The notes beneath the pieces are model-generated. The model ran no database searches. It saw only the letters and a program-made list of their open reading frames with translations, and was not told where the DNA came from. A stretch of 64,000 bases of DNA from Halobacterium hubeiense (GTDB lineage: Archaea; Halobacteriota; Halobacteria; Halobacteriales; Halobacteriaceae): positions 620,001 through 684,000 of the forward strand of contig NZ_LN831302.1 of assembly GCF_001488575.1 (NCBI RefSeq). The letters are read 5' to 3'. The translations under genes and the position numbers were made by a program. This document shows, one piece after another, positions 17,046 to 26,344 of this stretch; the first letter of the stretch is position 1, and every line of letters begins with the position of its first letter.

Positions 17046-18299
17046 CTACGGCCAGCTCCCGCTGCCCTCGTAGGCGTCGACGACGCGCTGGACGGCGACG
17101 ACGTACGCGGCCGTGCGGAGGTTCGGGAGGTCGTTGGCCTCGTAGGCGTCGATTATCGCGTCGAAGGCGTTCGTGATGACCGCCTCCAGCTCCTCGTTGA
17201 CGCGCTGTTCGGTCCACTGGAAGCGCTGGCGGTTCTGCACCCACTCGAAGTACGAGACGGTGACGCCGCCCGCGTTCGCGAGGATGTCCGGCACGACGTG
17301 GACGTTCTTCTCCGTGAGCACGTCGTCGGCGTCGGGCGTGAGCGGGCCGTTCGCGGCCTCCACGACCACGTCGGCCTGCACGTCGCGCGCGAGGTTGCCG
17401 TCGATGGCGTTCTCCAGCGCGGCTGGCACCAGCAGGTCCACGTCCAGCGTGAGCAGGTCGTCGTTGCCGAACTCCTCGGTGGCGCCGTCGTAGCCGGCGA
17501 CGCTGCCGGTCTCGCGCTTGAACTCCTTGACGTGGCGCGTGTCGAACCCCTCGGGGTTGTAGATGGCGCCCGAGGAGTCCGAGACGGCGACGACGTGCGC
17601 GCCGAGGTCTTCGAGCAGTCGCGCGGCGATGGAGCCGGCGTTTCCGTACCCCTGTACGGCGACGGTGGCCTCCGCCATCTCCTCGTCGAGGTAGTCGAAG
17701 ACCTCGCGGGCGGCGAACATCGTCGAGCGCCCGGTCGCCTCGACGCGGCCCCTGCTCCCGCCGTTCTCGAGGGCTTTCCCCGTGATGACGCCGGGCACGG
17801 TCGTGTTCTCCAGTTTCTCGTAGGTGTCTTTGATCCAGTTCATCTCCCGCTGGCCGGTGTTGACGTCCGGCGCGGGCACGTCCTTGTCCACGCCGATGAA
17901 CGGCCGAATCTCCTTGGCGAACGACCGCGTGATGCGTTCGAGTTCGCTCTCCGAGTACTCGCTGGGGTCCAGGGCGATGCCGCCCTTCCCGCCGCCGTAG
18001 GGAATGTCCACGACCGCCGTCTTGTACGCCATCCACCCGGAGAGCGCCTTCACCTCGTCGCGGGTGACGCCGGGGTGGTAGCGGATGCCGCCCTTGTAGG
18101 GGCCGCGGTCGCCGTTGAACTGCGAGCGGTACGCGTCGAACGTCTCGATGGTGCCGTCGTCCATCTCCACGGAGAGCGTGAGTTCGAGCACGCGCTCGGG
18201 CTGCTTGAGTCGGTCGAGGACGTCCGCTCGGACGTCGAGGTACTCGCCCGCGTCGTCGAGTTGCTCTTGGAGGCTCTCGAAGGGATTAGCGTCCGCCAT
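17046..18299 (-). CDS. gdhB: Glu/Leu/Phe/Val dehydrogenase (glutamate dehydrogenase)
   Basis: A 417-residue amino-acid dehydrogenase. The glutamate-site block [11 protein letters not shown] and the catalytic lysine segment [16 protein letters not shown] (residues about 100-117) are present, and the NAD(P) domain has [17 protein letters not shown], followed by [12 protein letters not shown]. It interconverts glutamate with 2-oxoglutarate and ammonium. I start at the ATG at 18299 (MADANPFE) rather than the upstream in-frame ATG at 18326, since the nine extra residues look unlike the family. The next gene upstream encodes a CitE-like lyase. Confidence 0.93.
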   Translation of the reverse strand: MADANPFESLQEQLDDAGEYLDVRADVLDRLKQPERVLELTLSVEMDDGTIETFDAYRSQFNGDRGPYKGGIRYHPGVTRDEVKALSGWMAYKTAVVDIPYGGGKGGIALDPSEYSESELERITRSFAKEIRPFIGVDKDVPAPDVNTGQREMNWIKDTYEKLENTTVPGVITGKALENGGSRGRVEATGRSTMFAAREVFDYLDEEMAEATVAVQGYGNAGSIAARLLEDLGAHVVAVSDSSGAIYNPEGFDTRHVKEFKRETGSVAGYDGATEEFGNDDLLTLDVDLLVPAALENAIDGNLARDVQADVVVEAANGPLTPDADDVLTEKNVHVVPDILANAGGVTVSYFEWVQNRQRFQWTEQRVNEELEAVITNAFDAIIDAYEANDLPNLRTAAYVVAVQRVVDAYEGSGSWP

Positions 18300-18357
18300 A
18301 CTCCGACCGACTCCAGCGCTCAGCAAAAGCGTGGCGGAACCCCCGCCGACCCGCTCG

Positions 18358-19218
18358 CTACGCGTCGCCGCTGCCGGCGGCCCGCGCCCGTTCGAGGATG
18401 CGTTCGGCCTGCGAGACCAGCGGCGCGTCTACCATCTCGCCGTCCACGCGGTACACGCCGTGGCCTGCCTCGTCGGCCTCTTGCTTGGCGTCGAGGACGC
18501 GCTCGGCCCACTCGACGTCCGCCTCGGCGGGCGTGAACGCGTCGTTGATGGGGGCGACCTGTCCGGGGTGAATCGCGAGCTTCCCGTCGAACCCCAGCTG
18601 GGCGGCGAACTCCGTCTCCTCGGCGAGCCCTTCCGTGTCCTCGATGTCCGTGTAGACGGTGTCGATGGCGTCCACGCCTGCGGCACTCGCCGCGAGCACG
18701 ACCTGCTCGCGCGCGTGCAGGACTTCCACGCCGTCGTCGGTCCGGGTCGCGCCGAGGTCCGCCGCGAGGTCCTCGGCGCCGAACACGAGCGCGTCCGTCG
18801 GCCCGGCGTCCGCGATTTCCTCGGCGTGCAGGACGCCGCGCGCGGACTCCACGAGCGCCAGCACGGGCACGTCGAACGCGCGCTCGTCGAGTAGCCGGCC
18901 GAGCGTCGTCACCTCGTCGGCGGACCGCGCTTTCGGGAGGACGACGGCGTCGAGGCGCGGGTTCTCACCGGCGAGCACCGTCTCCACGTCGTCGCCCGCG
19001 CCCGCCCCGATGGGGTTCACGCGCACGCACACCTCGCAGTCCGGGTCGAAGTCGGGGTCCGCGAGCACCGACTGGACGGCGGTCCGCGCCTCGGTCTTCC
19101 GCGCGGGGACGACCGCGTCTTCGAGGTCGAAGACGACGGTATCGGCGCCAGTCTCGGGCGCCTTCCGCAGTAACTCCGGCTGGTCGCCCGGCGAAAACAG
19201 AACGCTGCGTCGAGCCAT
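18358..19218 (-). CDS. HpcH/HpaI-type CoA ester lyase (CitE-like)
   Basis: A 286-residue TIM-barrel lyase of the citrate lyase beta / malyl-CoA lyase family. Active-site features in order are [13 protein letters not shown], the arginine in [20 protein letters not shown], the glutamate in [14 protein letters not shown] and the metal aspartate in [12 protein letters not shown]. Likely reactions are cleavage or synthesis of malyl-CoA, citramalyl-CoA or beta-methylmalyl-CoA. No citrate lyase alpha or gamma subunits are nearby, so it is not part of a classical citrate lyase. It is on the same strand as gdhB, 58 bp apart. Confidence 0.85.
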   Translation of the reverse strand: MARRSVLFSPGDQPELLRKAPETGADTVVFDLEDAVVPARKTEARTAVQSVLADPDFDPDCEVCVRVNPIGAGAGDDVETVLAGENPRLDAVVLPKARSADEVTTLGRLLDERAFDVPVLALVESARGVLHAEEIADAGPTDALVFGAEDLAADLGATRTDDGVEVLHAREQVVLAASAAGVDAIDTVYTDIEDTEGLAEETEFAAQLGFDGKLAIHPGQVAPINDAFTPAEADVEWAERVLDAKQEADEAGHGVYRVDGEMVDAPLVSQAERILERARAAGSGDA

Positions 19219-19248
19219 GCCGGGGGGTCGCCCCGGCTGCTTGTATGT

Positions 19249-20622
19249 CTATCGGCGCACGAGCAACGCGGCCGCGGCGGCGAGCGCGACGACCGCCGCG
19301 ACGGTCCCGAATCCGGGCGACGCCGACGGCGTCGATTCCTCGGTGGTTGCCGGCGGTTCCGCGGTCGCGGTCTCCGTCGGCTCCGCGGTCGCCGTGCTCG
19401 TCGACTCGGCCGTCTCGGTCGCAGTGGCCGTCGCCGTGTTCGCCGCGTCGATGTGGAGGTCCGCACTCACCTCCTCACCGCCACTCTGCGGGTTGACGTC
19501 GATGCCCACCGAGTAGTCGCCCGCGTCGGGGTTCTGGACGTCCTCGTAGACGACGATTATCTGGTCGCCCTCCTGTAGCTCGTAGTCGCCGTCCAGCCCG
19601 AGCGTCAGCGTCTCGCCGTCGTTGCTCCCGCTGACCTCGCCCAGCGAGGCCGCCAGCGAGCGGTCGATGGTGGCGTTCGAGTCGTTGTTCCCGCGGTCGA
19701 CGCCGATCTTCACGACGTCGCCCTGCCCGACGTTGCTCACGTCGGTCCCGGTCCCGCTGTAATTGATTTCCAGCCCGTTCCACGACGAGTCACCGATCTC
19801 GTTCCCGACGAGCGTGCCCACGGTGTGGGCCGCCGTCGCGCCCGCCTCGTTCGGCACCGAGCTAACCGACGGCTCGGTCTCGCTCACCGCGCCCGCCGGG
19901 TTCGGGTCGGGGGAGCTGATGTCGCCGTCACCACCGCTCGTCGTCGTGGGTGATTCGGTGGTGGATGATTCGGTGGTGGGTGATTCAGTAGTGGGTGATT
20001 CGGTGGTAGGTGATTCGGTGGTGGGTGATTCGGTGGTGGGTGATTCGGTGGTGGGTGATTCAGTAGTGGATGACTCGGTGGTGGTGGACGATTCAGTGGT
20101 GCTTGTCGTCGTTTCTTCCGAGATTGAGAGCGTTCCGGTTGCCGCTGGGGTACTACTCTGTTCGTTTATGTAGACATCAATTTCGTAGTCGCCCACGTCC
20201 GGATTCTGTACATCGTTGTACGACACGACAACTTGGTCTCCTTGAGCGAGATTGTAGTTGCCGAAGAGGTTAATCCCGAGCGTTTCATTGTTGTTTGAGA
20301 CGGAGACGTCGTCTATGTCGTCGAAGGCGCTAATGTTATCGCCGCCGTCGGCGGGGTTGATGTAGATTTCCGTGATGTCCCCCGAGCCGACTTCGCCCAC
20401 ATCAGCTCCGGTTCCACTGTAGTCGACTTGCAGTCCATTCCAAGAACTACCGCCGTCATCGCTGTCTGCGGTGGCTTTCACGGTGTGCTCCGTCGTTTCG
20501 CCTGGGCTATCTGAACTGGCCGAAATCGATCCTCCCGTCGCAGCAGTCGTTGCTCCGGCGAACATGGCTGCCGAGACGACCACGGCCACCAACACCCCCG
20601 CACGCACATAGTCACGTGGCAT
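19249..20622 (-). CDS. PGF-CTERM surface protein with two tandem domains and a Thr/Glu/Ser/Pro linker
   Basis: A 457-residue secreted protein. It has a signal peptide (VLVAVVVSAAMFAGATTAAT), two homologous domains of about 110 residues that both contain SSWNGL..YSGTG and YNDVQNPD/YEDVQNPD, a linker of nine or so TTESP pentapeptides between them, a second Thr/Glu/Ala-rich stalk, and a C-terminal PGFG motif, hydrophobic helix and LLVRR end. The last is the PGF-CTERM signal cut and lipidated by archaeosortase A in the family. Several N-x-S/T sites suggest N-glycosylation. The first domain uses more AT-rich codons than the second, as if one had been exchanged. It is a cell-surface protein of unknown ligand. 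Confidence 0.85.
   Translation of the reverse strand: MPRDYVRAGVLVAVVVSAAMFAGATTAATGGSISASSDSPGETTEHTVKATADSDDGGSSWNGLQVDYSGTGADVGEVGSGDITEIYINPADGGDNISAFDDIDDVSVSNNNETLGINLFGNYNLAQGDQVVVSYNDVQNPDVGDYEIDVYINEQSSTPAATGTLSISEETTTSTTESSTTTESSTTESPTTESPTTESPTTESPTTESPTTESPTTESSTTESPTTTSGGDGDISSPDPNPAGAVSETEPSVSSVPNEAGATAAHTVGTLVGNEIGDSSWNGLEINYSGTGTDVSNVGQGDVVKIGVDRGNNDSNATIDRSLAASLGEVSGSNDGETLTLGLDGDYELQEGDQIIVVYEDVQNPDAGDYSVGIDVNPQSGGEEVSADLHIDAANTATATATETAESTSTATAEPTETATAEPPATTEESTPSASPGFGTVAAVVALAAAAALLVRR
19951..20085. repeat. 15-bp coding minisatellite, nine units
   Basis: Nine consecutive 15-bp units of the type TGATTCGGTGGTGGG (plus strand) encode the TTESP linker of the surface protein on the minus strand. 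Units 5-7 are identical; units 3 and 8 share the variant TGATTCAGTAGTGG, and unit 9 is followed by a 3-bp insertion. The unit length keeps the frame, so gain or loss of units would only alter stalk length. Confidence 0.95.
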
Positions 20623-20733
20623 ACCTCGATGGACTGCCGCCTACTGAAAAAGGGTGGTGGCCGAAACGGCTCGTAAAAGCCTGACGGCCGCGTTTTCGGC
20701 GGTTTTAAGGATTGGGGCCGAGCGGGTTCGACC

Positions 20734-21198
20734 ATGGCGGGACGCTACTACGAGGGCTTCGAGGTCGGCGAGACCATCGAACACGAGAAGCGCCGCACTG
20801 TCTCCGAGGCGGACAACCAGCAGTTCTGCGACCTCACGATGAACCAGCAGCCGCTGCACCTCGACGAGGAGTTCGCCGCCGACACGCAGTTCGGCGAGCG
20901 CGTCGTCAACGGCCTCTACACGCTCAGCCTCGCAGTCGGGCTCACAATCCCGGACACCACCGACGGTACCATCGTCGCGAACCTCTCCTACGACGACGTC
21001 GAACATCCCGCGCCGGTGTTCCACGGCGACACGATTCGCGCGCAGTCCACGGTGACGGACAAGCGCGAGACCAGCGACGGCGAGCGCGGCGTCGTCACCT
21101 TCCACGTCGAGGCGTTCGCCGTGAACCGCGACGACGAACTGGTCTGCGAGTTCGACCGCACCGCACTCTCGCTGAAGCGCGAGCACGCCGCGGACTGA
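20734..21198 (+). CDS. MaoC-family hot-dog dehydratase
   Basis: A 154-residue single hot-dog protein of the MaoC / (R)-specific enoyl-CoA hydratase family. The catalytic segment is visible as TMNQQPLHLDEEFA followed by GERVVNGLYTLSLAVGL, corresponding to the D/N-x5-H motif, although the usual HG of the second part is NG here. It would hydrate an unsaturated acyl-CoA. A TATA-like GTTTTAAG at about 20701-20708 lies 26-33 nt before the ATG, so the message is probably leaderless. It is divergent from the surface protein gene; the CitE-like gene is on the far side of that gene. Confidence 0.85.
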   Translation: MAGRYYEGFEVGETIEHEKRRTVSEADNQQFCDLTMNQQPLHLDEEFAADTQFGERVVNGLYTLSLAVGLTIPDTTDGTIVANLSYDDVEHPAPVFHGDTIRAQSTVTDKRETSDGERGVVTFHVEAFAVNRDDELVCEFDRTALSLKREHAAD

Positions 21199-21200
21199 CC

Positions 21201-21611
21201 GTGACTGTCCGCGACCGCGCGCGACGACTCGGGGCTCGCGCGCCCGACCCGGGGACGCTCGCGCGCTGGGGACTCGGCGCGATGCTGCTCGCGGCGGGCG
21301 TCCACAAGCTCCTCGACCCCGCCGCGTGGGCCGTCTACGTCACCGGCTGGCTCGCGCCGTGGCTCGTCGTCTCGCCGGTGGCGTTCATGCTCGCGAACGG
21401 CGTGCTCGAGATCGGGTTCGCCGCGCTGCTGTTCGCGGACCGCTACATCGCGTTCGCGGCGCTGGTCGCGTCCGTCTCGCTGGCGGCGACTATCGCCTAC
21501 CTCGCCGTCGTCTGGGCGACGACCGGGCAGTTCGGGGACGTGATTGCGCGCGACGTCGGTCTCGTCGCCCTCGCGCTCGCGGTGCTCGTGGACGCGCTGC
21601 ACCGGGAGTGA
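21201..21611 (+). CDS. DoxX-like four-helix membrane protein
   Basis: A 136-residue membrane protein beginning with GTG, 2 nt after the maoC stop. It has four hydrophobic helices with the DoxX-type opening GLGAMLLAAGVHKLLDPAAW and ends with ALAVLVDALHRE. DoxX-family proteins are linked to redox and quinone stress, but no function can be deduced here. The GTG start is chosen because of the tight spacing with maoC; an ATG further on (21283) would lose part of the first helix. Confidence 0.7.
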   Translation: MTVRDRARRLGARAPDPGTLARWGLGAMLLAAGVHKLLDPAAWAVYVTGWLAPWLVVSPVAFMLANGVLEIGFAALLFADRYIAFAALVASVSLAATIAYLAVVWATTGQFGDVIARDVGLVALALAVLVDALHRE

Positions 21612-21672
21612 GCGGCGACCGTGCCGCCCGACCGGGGAAACTGCCTTAGTAAGAGGGTGCGTCGGGTGTCGT

Positions 21673-22047
21673 ATGTCTTCTTCCGAGAAGCCCACAGTCG
21701 AGGACGTGATGTCCACGCCGCTGGAGACGATTAGCCCGGATGCGACCGTCAGGGAGGCCGCCGAGCGGATGCGCGCGAAAGACATCAGCGCGCTCGTCGT
21801 GACGACGACGCCGCGCGCCATCGTCAGCAGCACGGACGTCCTCGACGCCGTCGCCGAAGGCGAGGACGTCGCCGAGTTGACGGTCCGGGACGTGATGACG
21901 ACCGACGTCGAGACCGCCGCGCCCGACCTCTACATGGAGGAGGTCGCCGCGATGATGACGACGTACGGCATCAAGCACCTCCCGGTTGTGGACGACGACT
22001 ACGTCGGGATGATTTCCTCGACGGACGTCACCGCGCACCTCTCGTAG
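21673..22047 (+). CDS. two-CBS-domain protein
   Basis: A 124-residue protein made only of two CBS motifs: residues about 8-60 (VEDVMSTPLETISPDATVRE) and 70-122 (VRDVMTTDVETAAPDLYMEE, then GIKHLPVVDDDYVGMISSTD). Stand-alone CBS pairs bind adenine nucleotides (AMP, ATP, SAM) and act as sensors for partner proteins. It ends 12 bp from the convergent stop of the carboxyltransferase gene. The partner is unknown. Confidence 0.9.
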   Translation: MSSSEKPTVEDVMSTPLETISPDATVREAAERMRAKDISALVVTTTPRAIVSSTDVLDAVAEGEDVAELTVRDVMTTDVETAAPDLYMEEVAAMMTTYGIKHLPVVDDDYVGMISSTDVTAHLS

Positions 22048-22059
22048 GCCGCCGGGGCC

Positions 22060-23838
22060 TCAGAGAATCGTGCCGTGCTTCTTCGAGGGCCGGTCTTTCT
22101 CGACGTCCTCGTAGAAGTCGAAGCGCGCCGCCAGCTCCGTGCGAAGCTCGGAGGGCGGGACGATTTCGTCGATGACCGTCTCGCTTGCCATCCGGTGGAC
22201 GTCGATGTCCTCGCGGTACTCCTCGCGGAGCTCCTGCTCGCGCTCGGCGCGCTCCTCGGGGTCGTCGATGTCGTTCAGCTTGTTCGCGTAGACGGCGTTG
22301 ATGGCGGCTTCCGGGCCCATGATGCCGATTTCGCCGGAGGGGAGCGCGATGGTGGATTCGGGGTCGTAGGCCGGTCCCGACATGGCGTAGATGCCGGCGC
22401 CGTAGGCCTTCCGCACGACCACCGACTGCTTGGGGACGGTGGCCTCGCTGGTGGCGTAAATCATCTTCTTGCCCTTCTCCAGAATCGCGTCCTGCTCGAC
22501 CTGCGAGCCCGCCATGAAGCCGGGCGTGTCGCAGAGGTAGAGCAGCGGAACGTTGTAGGCGTCGGACTTCCAGACGAACTCCGCGGCTTTCTCGGCGGCG
22601 TCCGGGAAGATGGCGCCCGCGCGCTCGGCGGGCTGGTTCGCGACGATGCCCACGGTGCGGCCGTCGATGCGCGCGTACCCCGTGAGAATCTCCTTGCCGT
22701 ACTCGGGCTTGAGTTCGAAGAATGAGTCGCCGTCCACGACGCGCTCGATGAGCTCGTGCATGTCGTACGCGCGGTTCGGGGACTCGGGAATCAGGCCGTC
22801 GATGCCCTCGGTGGGTTTCGCGGGCGGCTCGGCGGGCTGGCTCGGCGGTTTCTCGTCGCTGTTGTCCGGGAGGTACCCAATTAGGTCGGAGACGAGTTCG
22901 CGGGCGTGCTCCTCGTCGCGGGCGACGAGGTCCGCGCTCCCGGACTGACGGGCGTGCACCTCGGGGCCGCCGAGGTCCTGCATCTCGATTTCCTCGCCGG
23001 TCACCATCTTCACCATCCGCGGGCTCGCGATGGCCATCGCGGACATCCCCTCGACCATCACGGTGAAGTCCGCGAATACGGGCGTATAGGCGGCGCCGGC
23101 GATGCAGGGGCCGTACAGCACGCAGATCTGGGGGACGCGCCCGGAGAGCCGCGAGTGGTTGAAGTAGTACTTCCCGATGCCCTCGCGGTTCGCGAAGAAC
23201 CCGGACTGCTGGTCGATGCGACCGCCGGAGGAGTCCATCAGGTAGAGTACCGGCTGCCCGGTCTTGAGTGCGCGCTGCTGCATCCGGAGGAACTTCTCGA
23301 CGCCGCGCTCGGCCATCGACCCCGCCTTCACGGTGAAGTCGTTGGCCATGAAGTGGACGTCCCGCCCCTCGAAGTCCGCCGCCCCCGTGATGAGGCCGTC
23401 CGCGGGGAGGCGCGTGTCGGGGTCTGCCTCCTCGACGTCCGGGCTGTTCGGGTGCCACGAGTCGAAGTTCGCGAACCTCCCGTCCTCGAACAGGAGGTCG
23501 CCGTTGCCGTCCCCGCCCTCGTCGCCGAACCAGAGGTCGAGGCGGTCGCGCACGAACAGCTTGTCCTGCTCGCTCAGGCGCGCCTTGTACTTCTCGGGGC
23601 CGCCGTCGAGGATGTCCGCGATTTCCTCGCGCAGTCTCTCCTCGCGCTCGGTCGGCCCGAGTTCCCGCTCCGGTTCGGCGTCCTCCTCGGCGGCGGGCTC
23701 GGGCGCTTCGTGGACGGCCGCGGGCTCGTCGTCGTCGCCGAGGTACACCTCGACCTCGTCGGCGACGTGTTCGGCGAGCGCGGCGGCGACCGCGCGTGCT
23801 TCCTCTTCGGTCGCGCCGGCGCCGATTCGCACCTTCAT
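22060..23838 (-). CDS. acyl-CoA carboxylase carboxyltransferase with epsilon-like N-terminal domain
   Basis: A 592-residue biotin-dependent carboxyltransferase, longer than the usual 510-520. Residues about 110-592 form the crotonase-like alpha and beta halves, with GRDVHFMANDFTVKAGSM, LMDSSGGRIDQQSGFF, LYLCDTPGFMAGSQVEQ and KAYGAGIYAMSG. The first 70 residues (MKVRIGAGATEEEARAVAAA) plus an acidic linker resemble the small epsilon/PccX subunits of actinobacterial and haloarchaeal carboxylases, so this appears to be a fusion. Substrate is probably propionyl-CoA or acetyl-CoA; no biotin carboxylase gene is nearby. Start at the ATG 23838; an upstream in-frame start at 23865 adds nine unlikely residues. 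Confidence 0.85.
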   Translation of the reverse strand: MKVRIGAGATEEEARAVAAALAEHVADEVEVYLGDDDEPAAVHEAPEPAAEEDAEPERELGPTEREERLREEIADILDGGPEKYKARLSEQDKLFVRDRLDLWFGDEGGDGNGDLLFEDGRFANFDSWHPNSPDVEEADPDTRLPADGLITGAADFEGRDVHFMANDFTVKAGSMAERGVEKFLRMQQRALKTGQPVLYLMDSSGGRIDQQSGFFANREGIGKYYFNHSRLSGRVPQICVLYGPCIAGAAYTPVFADFTVMVEGMSAMAIASPRMVKMVTGEEIEMQDLGGPEVHARQSGSADLVARDEEHARELVSDLIGYLPDNSDEKPPSQPAEPPAKPTEGIDGLIPESPNRAYDMHELIERVVDGDSFFELKPEYGKEILTGYARIDGRTVGIVANQPAERAGAIFPDAAEKAAEFVWKSDAYNVPLLYLCDTPGFMAGSQVEQDAILEKGKKMIYATSEATVPKQSVVVRKAYGAGIYAMSGPAYDPESTIALPSGEIGIMGPEAAINAVYANKLNDIDDPEERAEREQELREEYREDIDVHRMASETVIDEIVPPSELRTELAARFDFYEDVEKDRPSKKHGTIL

Positions 23839-23935
23839 GGTCTTTCGTGAGTTGCACGGTGGCAAACCGTTTTCTCTTCGCCGCCCGCCGAATCGGCCAC
23901 AAAGATTACGTCCTCAGACAGAAAACAAATCCCGC

Positions 23936-24034
23936 ATGGGTCCCGTCGAACTGCTGTTGGCGCTGCTCCTGGTCGTCGTGTTCGCGGCGTTCGCGTACCT
24001 GCTCCCGCAGGTGTACGAGACGCTGCACTCGTAG
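23936..24034 (+). CDS. 32-residue single-pass membrane microprotein
   Basis: The reading frame MGPVELLLALLLVVVFAAFA and a short tail ending QVYETLHS encodes one hydrophobic helix and an amphipathic end. It sits alone in the divergent gap between the carboxyltransferase and the FAD oxidoreductase genes, with the AT-rich sequence AAAGATTACG about 30 nt upstream. No family recognised. The GC-rich, codon-typical sequence and the good membrane helix support it being real; its size makes it easy to miss in automated annotation. Confidence 0.55.
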   Translation: MGPVELLLALLLVVVFAAFAYLLPQVYETLHS

Positions 24035-24090
24035 CGCCAGCGCGGCCGCGGACCACCGGCGGCTAAGTTCCTCGCAGTCCATCCGCCGGT

Positions 24091-25116
24091 ATGAGCGACT
24101 CGCTGGCGGTCGTCGGCGCGGGCGCTGCGGGCGCCGCCGCCGCGTACCGGCTCCGCGACGCCGACCGCGACGCGACGGTGTTCGAGAAGTCCCGCGGCGT
24201 CACCGGCCGCGCGGCGACCCGGCGGCGCAACGGCTGTCGCTACGACCACGGCGCGAACTACGTCACTCCCGGCGACGGCCCGGTCGCGGACCTCGTGCGC
24301 GACCTCGGCGACGACGGCCGTCACGACATCGCCGAGCCGGTCTGGATGTTCGACGGCGCCGGGACCGTCGCGCCGGGCCGCGACAGCGGCGAGCCGAAGT
24401 GGACGTGGGCGGCCGGCATCACGCAACTCGGGAAGCGCCTGCTCGCGCGCACCGACGCGACGGTCCGCCGGGAGACGCGCGTCCGCTCGCTCGCTCGGAC
24501 GGCCGACGGCGGCTGGGCGCTCACGGACGCCGACGGGGAGACGTACGGGCCGTTCGGCGACGTCCTGCTGACGCCGCCGGCGCCCCAGACCGCCGACCTG
24601 CTCGCGGCGACGGACTGGGACGACGAGCGCCTCGCGGCCGCCCGGGACGCCGCGGCCGCAGTGCCGTACCGGAGCGTCGTCACCGCGGTCCTCCACTACC
24701 CGTTCGAACTCGACCGCGAGTGGTACGCGCTCGTCAACACGGACGACGACCACGACGTCGGCTGGCTCGCCCGCGAGTCCTGCAAGCCCGGACACGTCCC
24801 GGACGGCGAGAGCCTCCTCGTCGTCCAGATGGCGCCAGACTGGTCGGCGACACACTACGACGACCCGGACGGCGATCAGGTCGCGGCCGCCGCCGACCGG
24901 GTCGCCGCGCTGCTCGACGACGACCGCCTCCTCGACCCGGACTGGACGGACACGCAGGGCTGGCGGTACGCGCTCCCCGACGCCGCCGCCGAGCGCGAGC
25001 CACTGTCGGCGGTCGCAGACGCAGGCCTCCACTTCGCGGGCGACTGGGTCGCCGGCGAGGGCCGCGTCCACGCGGCCGTCGAGTCCGGGCTCGACGCCGC
25101 CGACCGGATTCGGTAA
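24091..25116 (+). CDS. FAD-dependent oxidoreductase (renalase / amine-oxidase-like)
   Basis: A 341-residue flavoprotein. The N-terminal Rossmann motif [20 protein letters not shown] is followed by the FAD-binding [14 protein letters not shown] and [13 protein letters not shown], as in NAD(P)-binding renalase-like oxidoreductases. The C-terminal FAD motif is [20 protein letters not shown]. The substrate is unknown; related proteins act on NAD(P)H isomers or amines. A possible TATA (GGCTAAG, about 24061-24067) 24-30 nt ahead of the ATG indicates a leaderless start. Confidence 0.85.
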   Translation: MSDSLAVVGAGAAGAAAAYRLRDADRDATVFEKSRGVTGRAATRRRNGCRYDHGANYVTPGDGPVADLVRDLGDDGRHDIAEPVWMFDGAGTVAPGRDSGEPKWTWAAGITQLGKRLLARTDATVRRETRVRSLARTADGGWALTDADGETYGPFGDVLLTPPAPQTADLLAATDWDDERLAAARDAAAAVPYRSVVTAVLHYPFELDREWYALVNTDDDHDVGWLARESCKPGHVPDGESLLVVQMAPDWSATHYDDPDGDQVAAAADRVAALLDDDRLLDPDWTDTQGWRYALPDAAAEREPLSAVADAGLHFAGDWVAGEGRVHAAVESGLDAADRIR

Positions 25117-25204
25117 CGGCGTCGCCGCGGGGCCGCGGTCGCACGCGCCCGGGCTCGACGCGACCACCACTATATTCAAGTGCGTTACAGCAAGACAGAG
25201 AGAC

Positions 25205-26344
25205 GTGTCTCGGTGCTCAGTCCCGCGTTCCGTCGTGGTCGCCGTCGTCGTCGCGCTCGCGGCGGCGAGCCCGGCGACGGCGCTCGCGGCCGGCACCGCC
25301 GACGCCGCCACGGTCGATTCGGGCGTCCTCTCGGTCGAGGTGACCGGGCCGGGCGCCGCGACCGAACGGGGCGGCGTCTACTACGTGTGGGCCGACGAAC
25401 CCGCGACCGTGCGGGTGACCGTCGGCGACTACCTCGGCGACTCCGCGACGTACTACGCCGACTACGACGTCCGGCTGACCGAGAGCCGCGAGGCCAGCTA
25501 CAGCGAGCAGGTCGACAGCTCGCTGGCCGTGACGACGGTGACGCTCGGCGAGCTGGCGACGACCGACGCCGACCTCACGCTCGAACCGCGCGAGGCGGAA
25601 CTCGAACCCGGCCGGCACACGCTGTACGCGACGATGTACAGCGCGAAGGCAAGCGGGAACTCCCGCCGCGACGACCGAGCAATCACGGTCCACGTCATCA
25701 ACAAGGGCGGCGACCTCGACGCCGACGGCCTCTCGAACGCGAACGAGCTCTCACTGGGGACCGACTTCCGCGACGACGACACGGACGGCGACGACCTCGA
25801 AGACGGCTCCGAGGTCCACCAGTTCGGCACCGACCCGACCGACCCCGACACGGACGACGACGGCGTCCGCGACGACCGGGAGGTCCGCGAGGGGACCGAC
25901 TACGGGAGCGCGGACACCGACGCCGACAGCCTCGACGACCGCTCGGAGCTCGCGGGCAACACGTCCGCTATCGACGCCGACGCCGACCTCGACGGCCTCC
26001 CGGACGCGCTCGAAGTCCAGCTCGGCACCGACCCCAACGACCGCGACACGGACGGCGACGGCCTCACTGACCTGACCGAGTACCGCGACACGGGCACGGA
26101 CCCGCTCGACGCGGACACGGACGGCGACGGCCTCGACGACGGCATCGAACTGCGGCGCTACGACTCGAACCCGACCGCGGTGGACTCGGACGCCGACGGG
26201 ATTCCGGACGGCGAGGAAGTGCTGCGCGGCACGGACCCCACGGTCCCGAACGACGCGGCGAACGCGGCCGTCGCCGACGAGGTCGTGCCGTTCGACTGGT
26301 CGGTGTACTACCCGGTGGCTCACCTCCAGCGCGCACTCACATGA
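25205..26344 (+). CDS. secreted protein with tandem thrombospondin type 3-like calcium repeats
   Basis: A 379-residue exported protein starting at GTG. A signal peptide ([20 protein letters not shown]) is followed by a beta-rich domain to about residue 160 and then six or seven repeats of the [10 protein letters not shown] type (for example [36 protein letters not shown]), acidic loops that bind calcium in thrombospondin type 3 and related repeats. A TATA-like CTATATTC at about 25169-25176 supports the start. Its last codons overlap the start of the next secreted protein (ATGA), so the two are probably translated together and work together at the surface. Confidence 0.85.
   Translation: MSRCSVPRSVVVAVVVALAAASPATALAAGTADAATVDSGVLSVEVTGPGAATERGGVYYVWADEPATVRVTVGDYLGDSATYYADYDVRLTESREASYSEQVDSSLAVTTVTLGELATTDADLTLEPREAELEPGRHTLYATMYSAKASGNSRRDDRAITVHVINKGGDLDADGLSNANELSLGTDFRDDDTDGDDLEDGSEVHQFGTDPTDPDTDDDGVRDDREVREGTDYGSADTDADSLDDRSELAGNTSAIDADADLDGLPDALEVQLGTDPNDRDTDGDGLTDLTEYRDTGTDPLDADTDGDGLDDGIELRRYDSNPTAVDSDADGIPDGEEVLRGTDPTVPNDAANAAVADEVVPFDWSVYYPVAHLQRALT

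Noticed and set aside
18358-19218. CitE-like protein as citrate lyase beta subunit
   Set aside because: No alpha, gamma or ligase genes of citrate lyase are present, so a malyl-CoA-type lyase is more likely.
19951-20085. Tandem repeat considered as CRISPR
   Set aside because: Units are 15 bp without spacers and encode an in-frame TTESP stalk.
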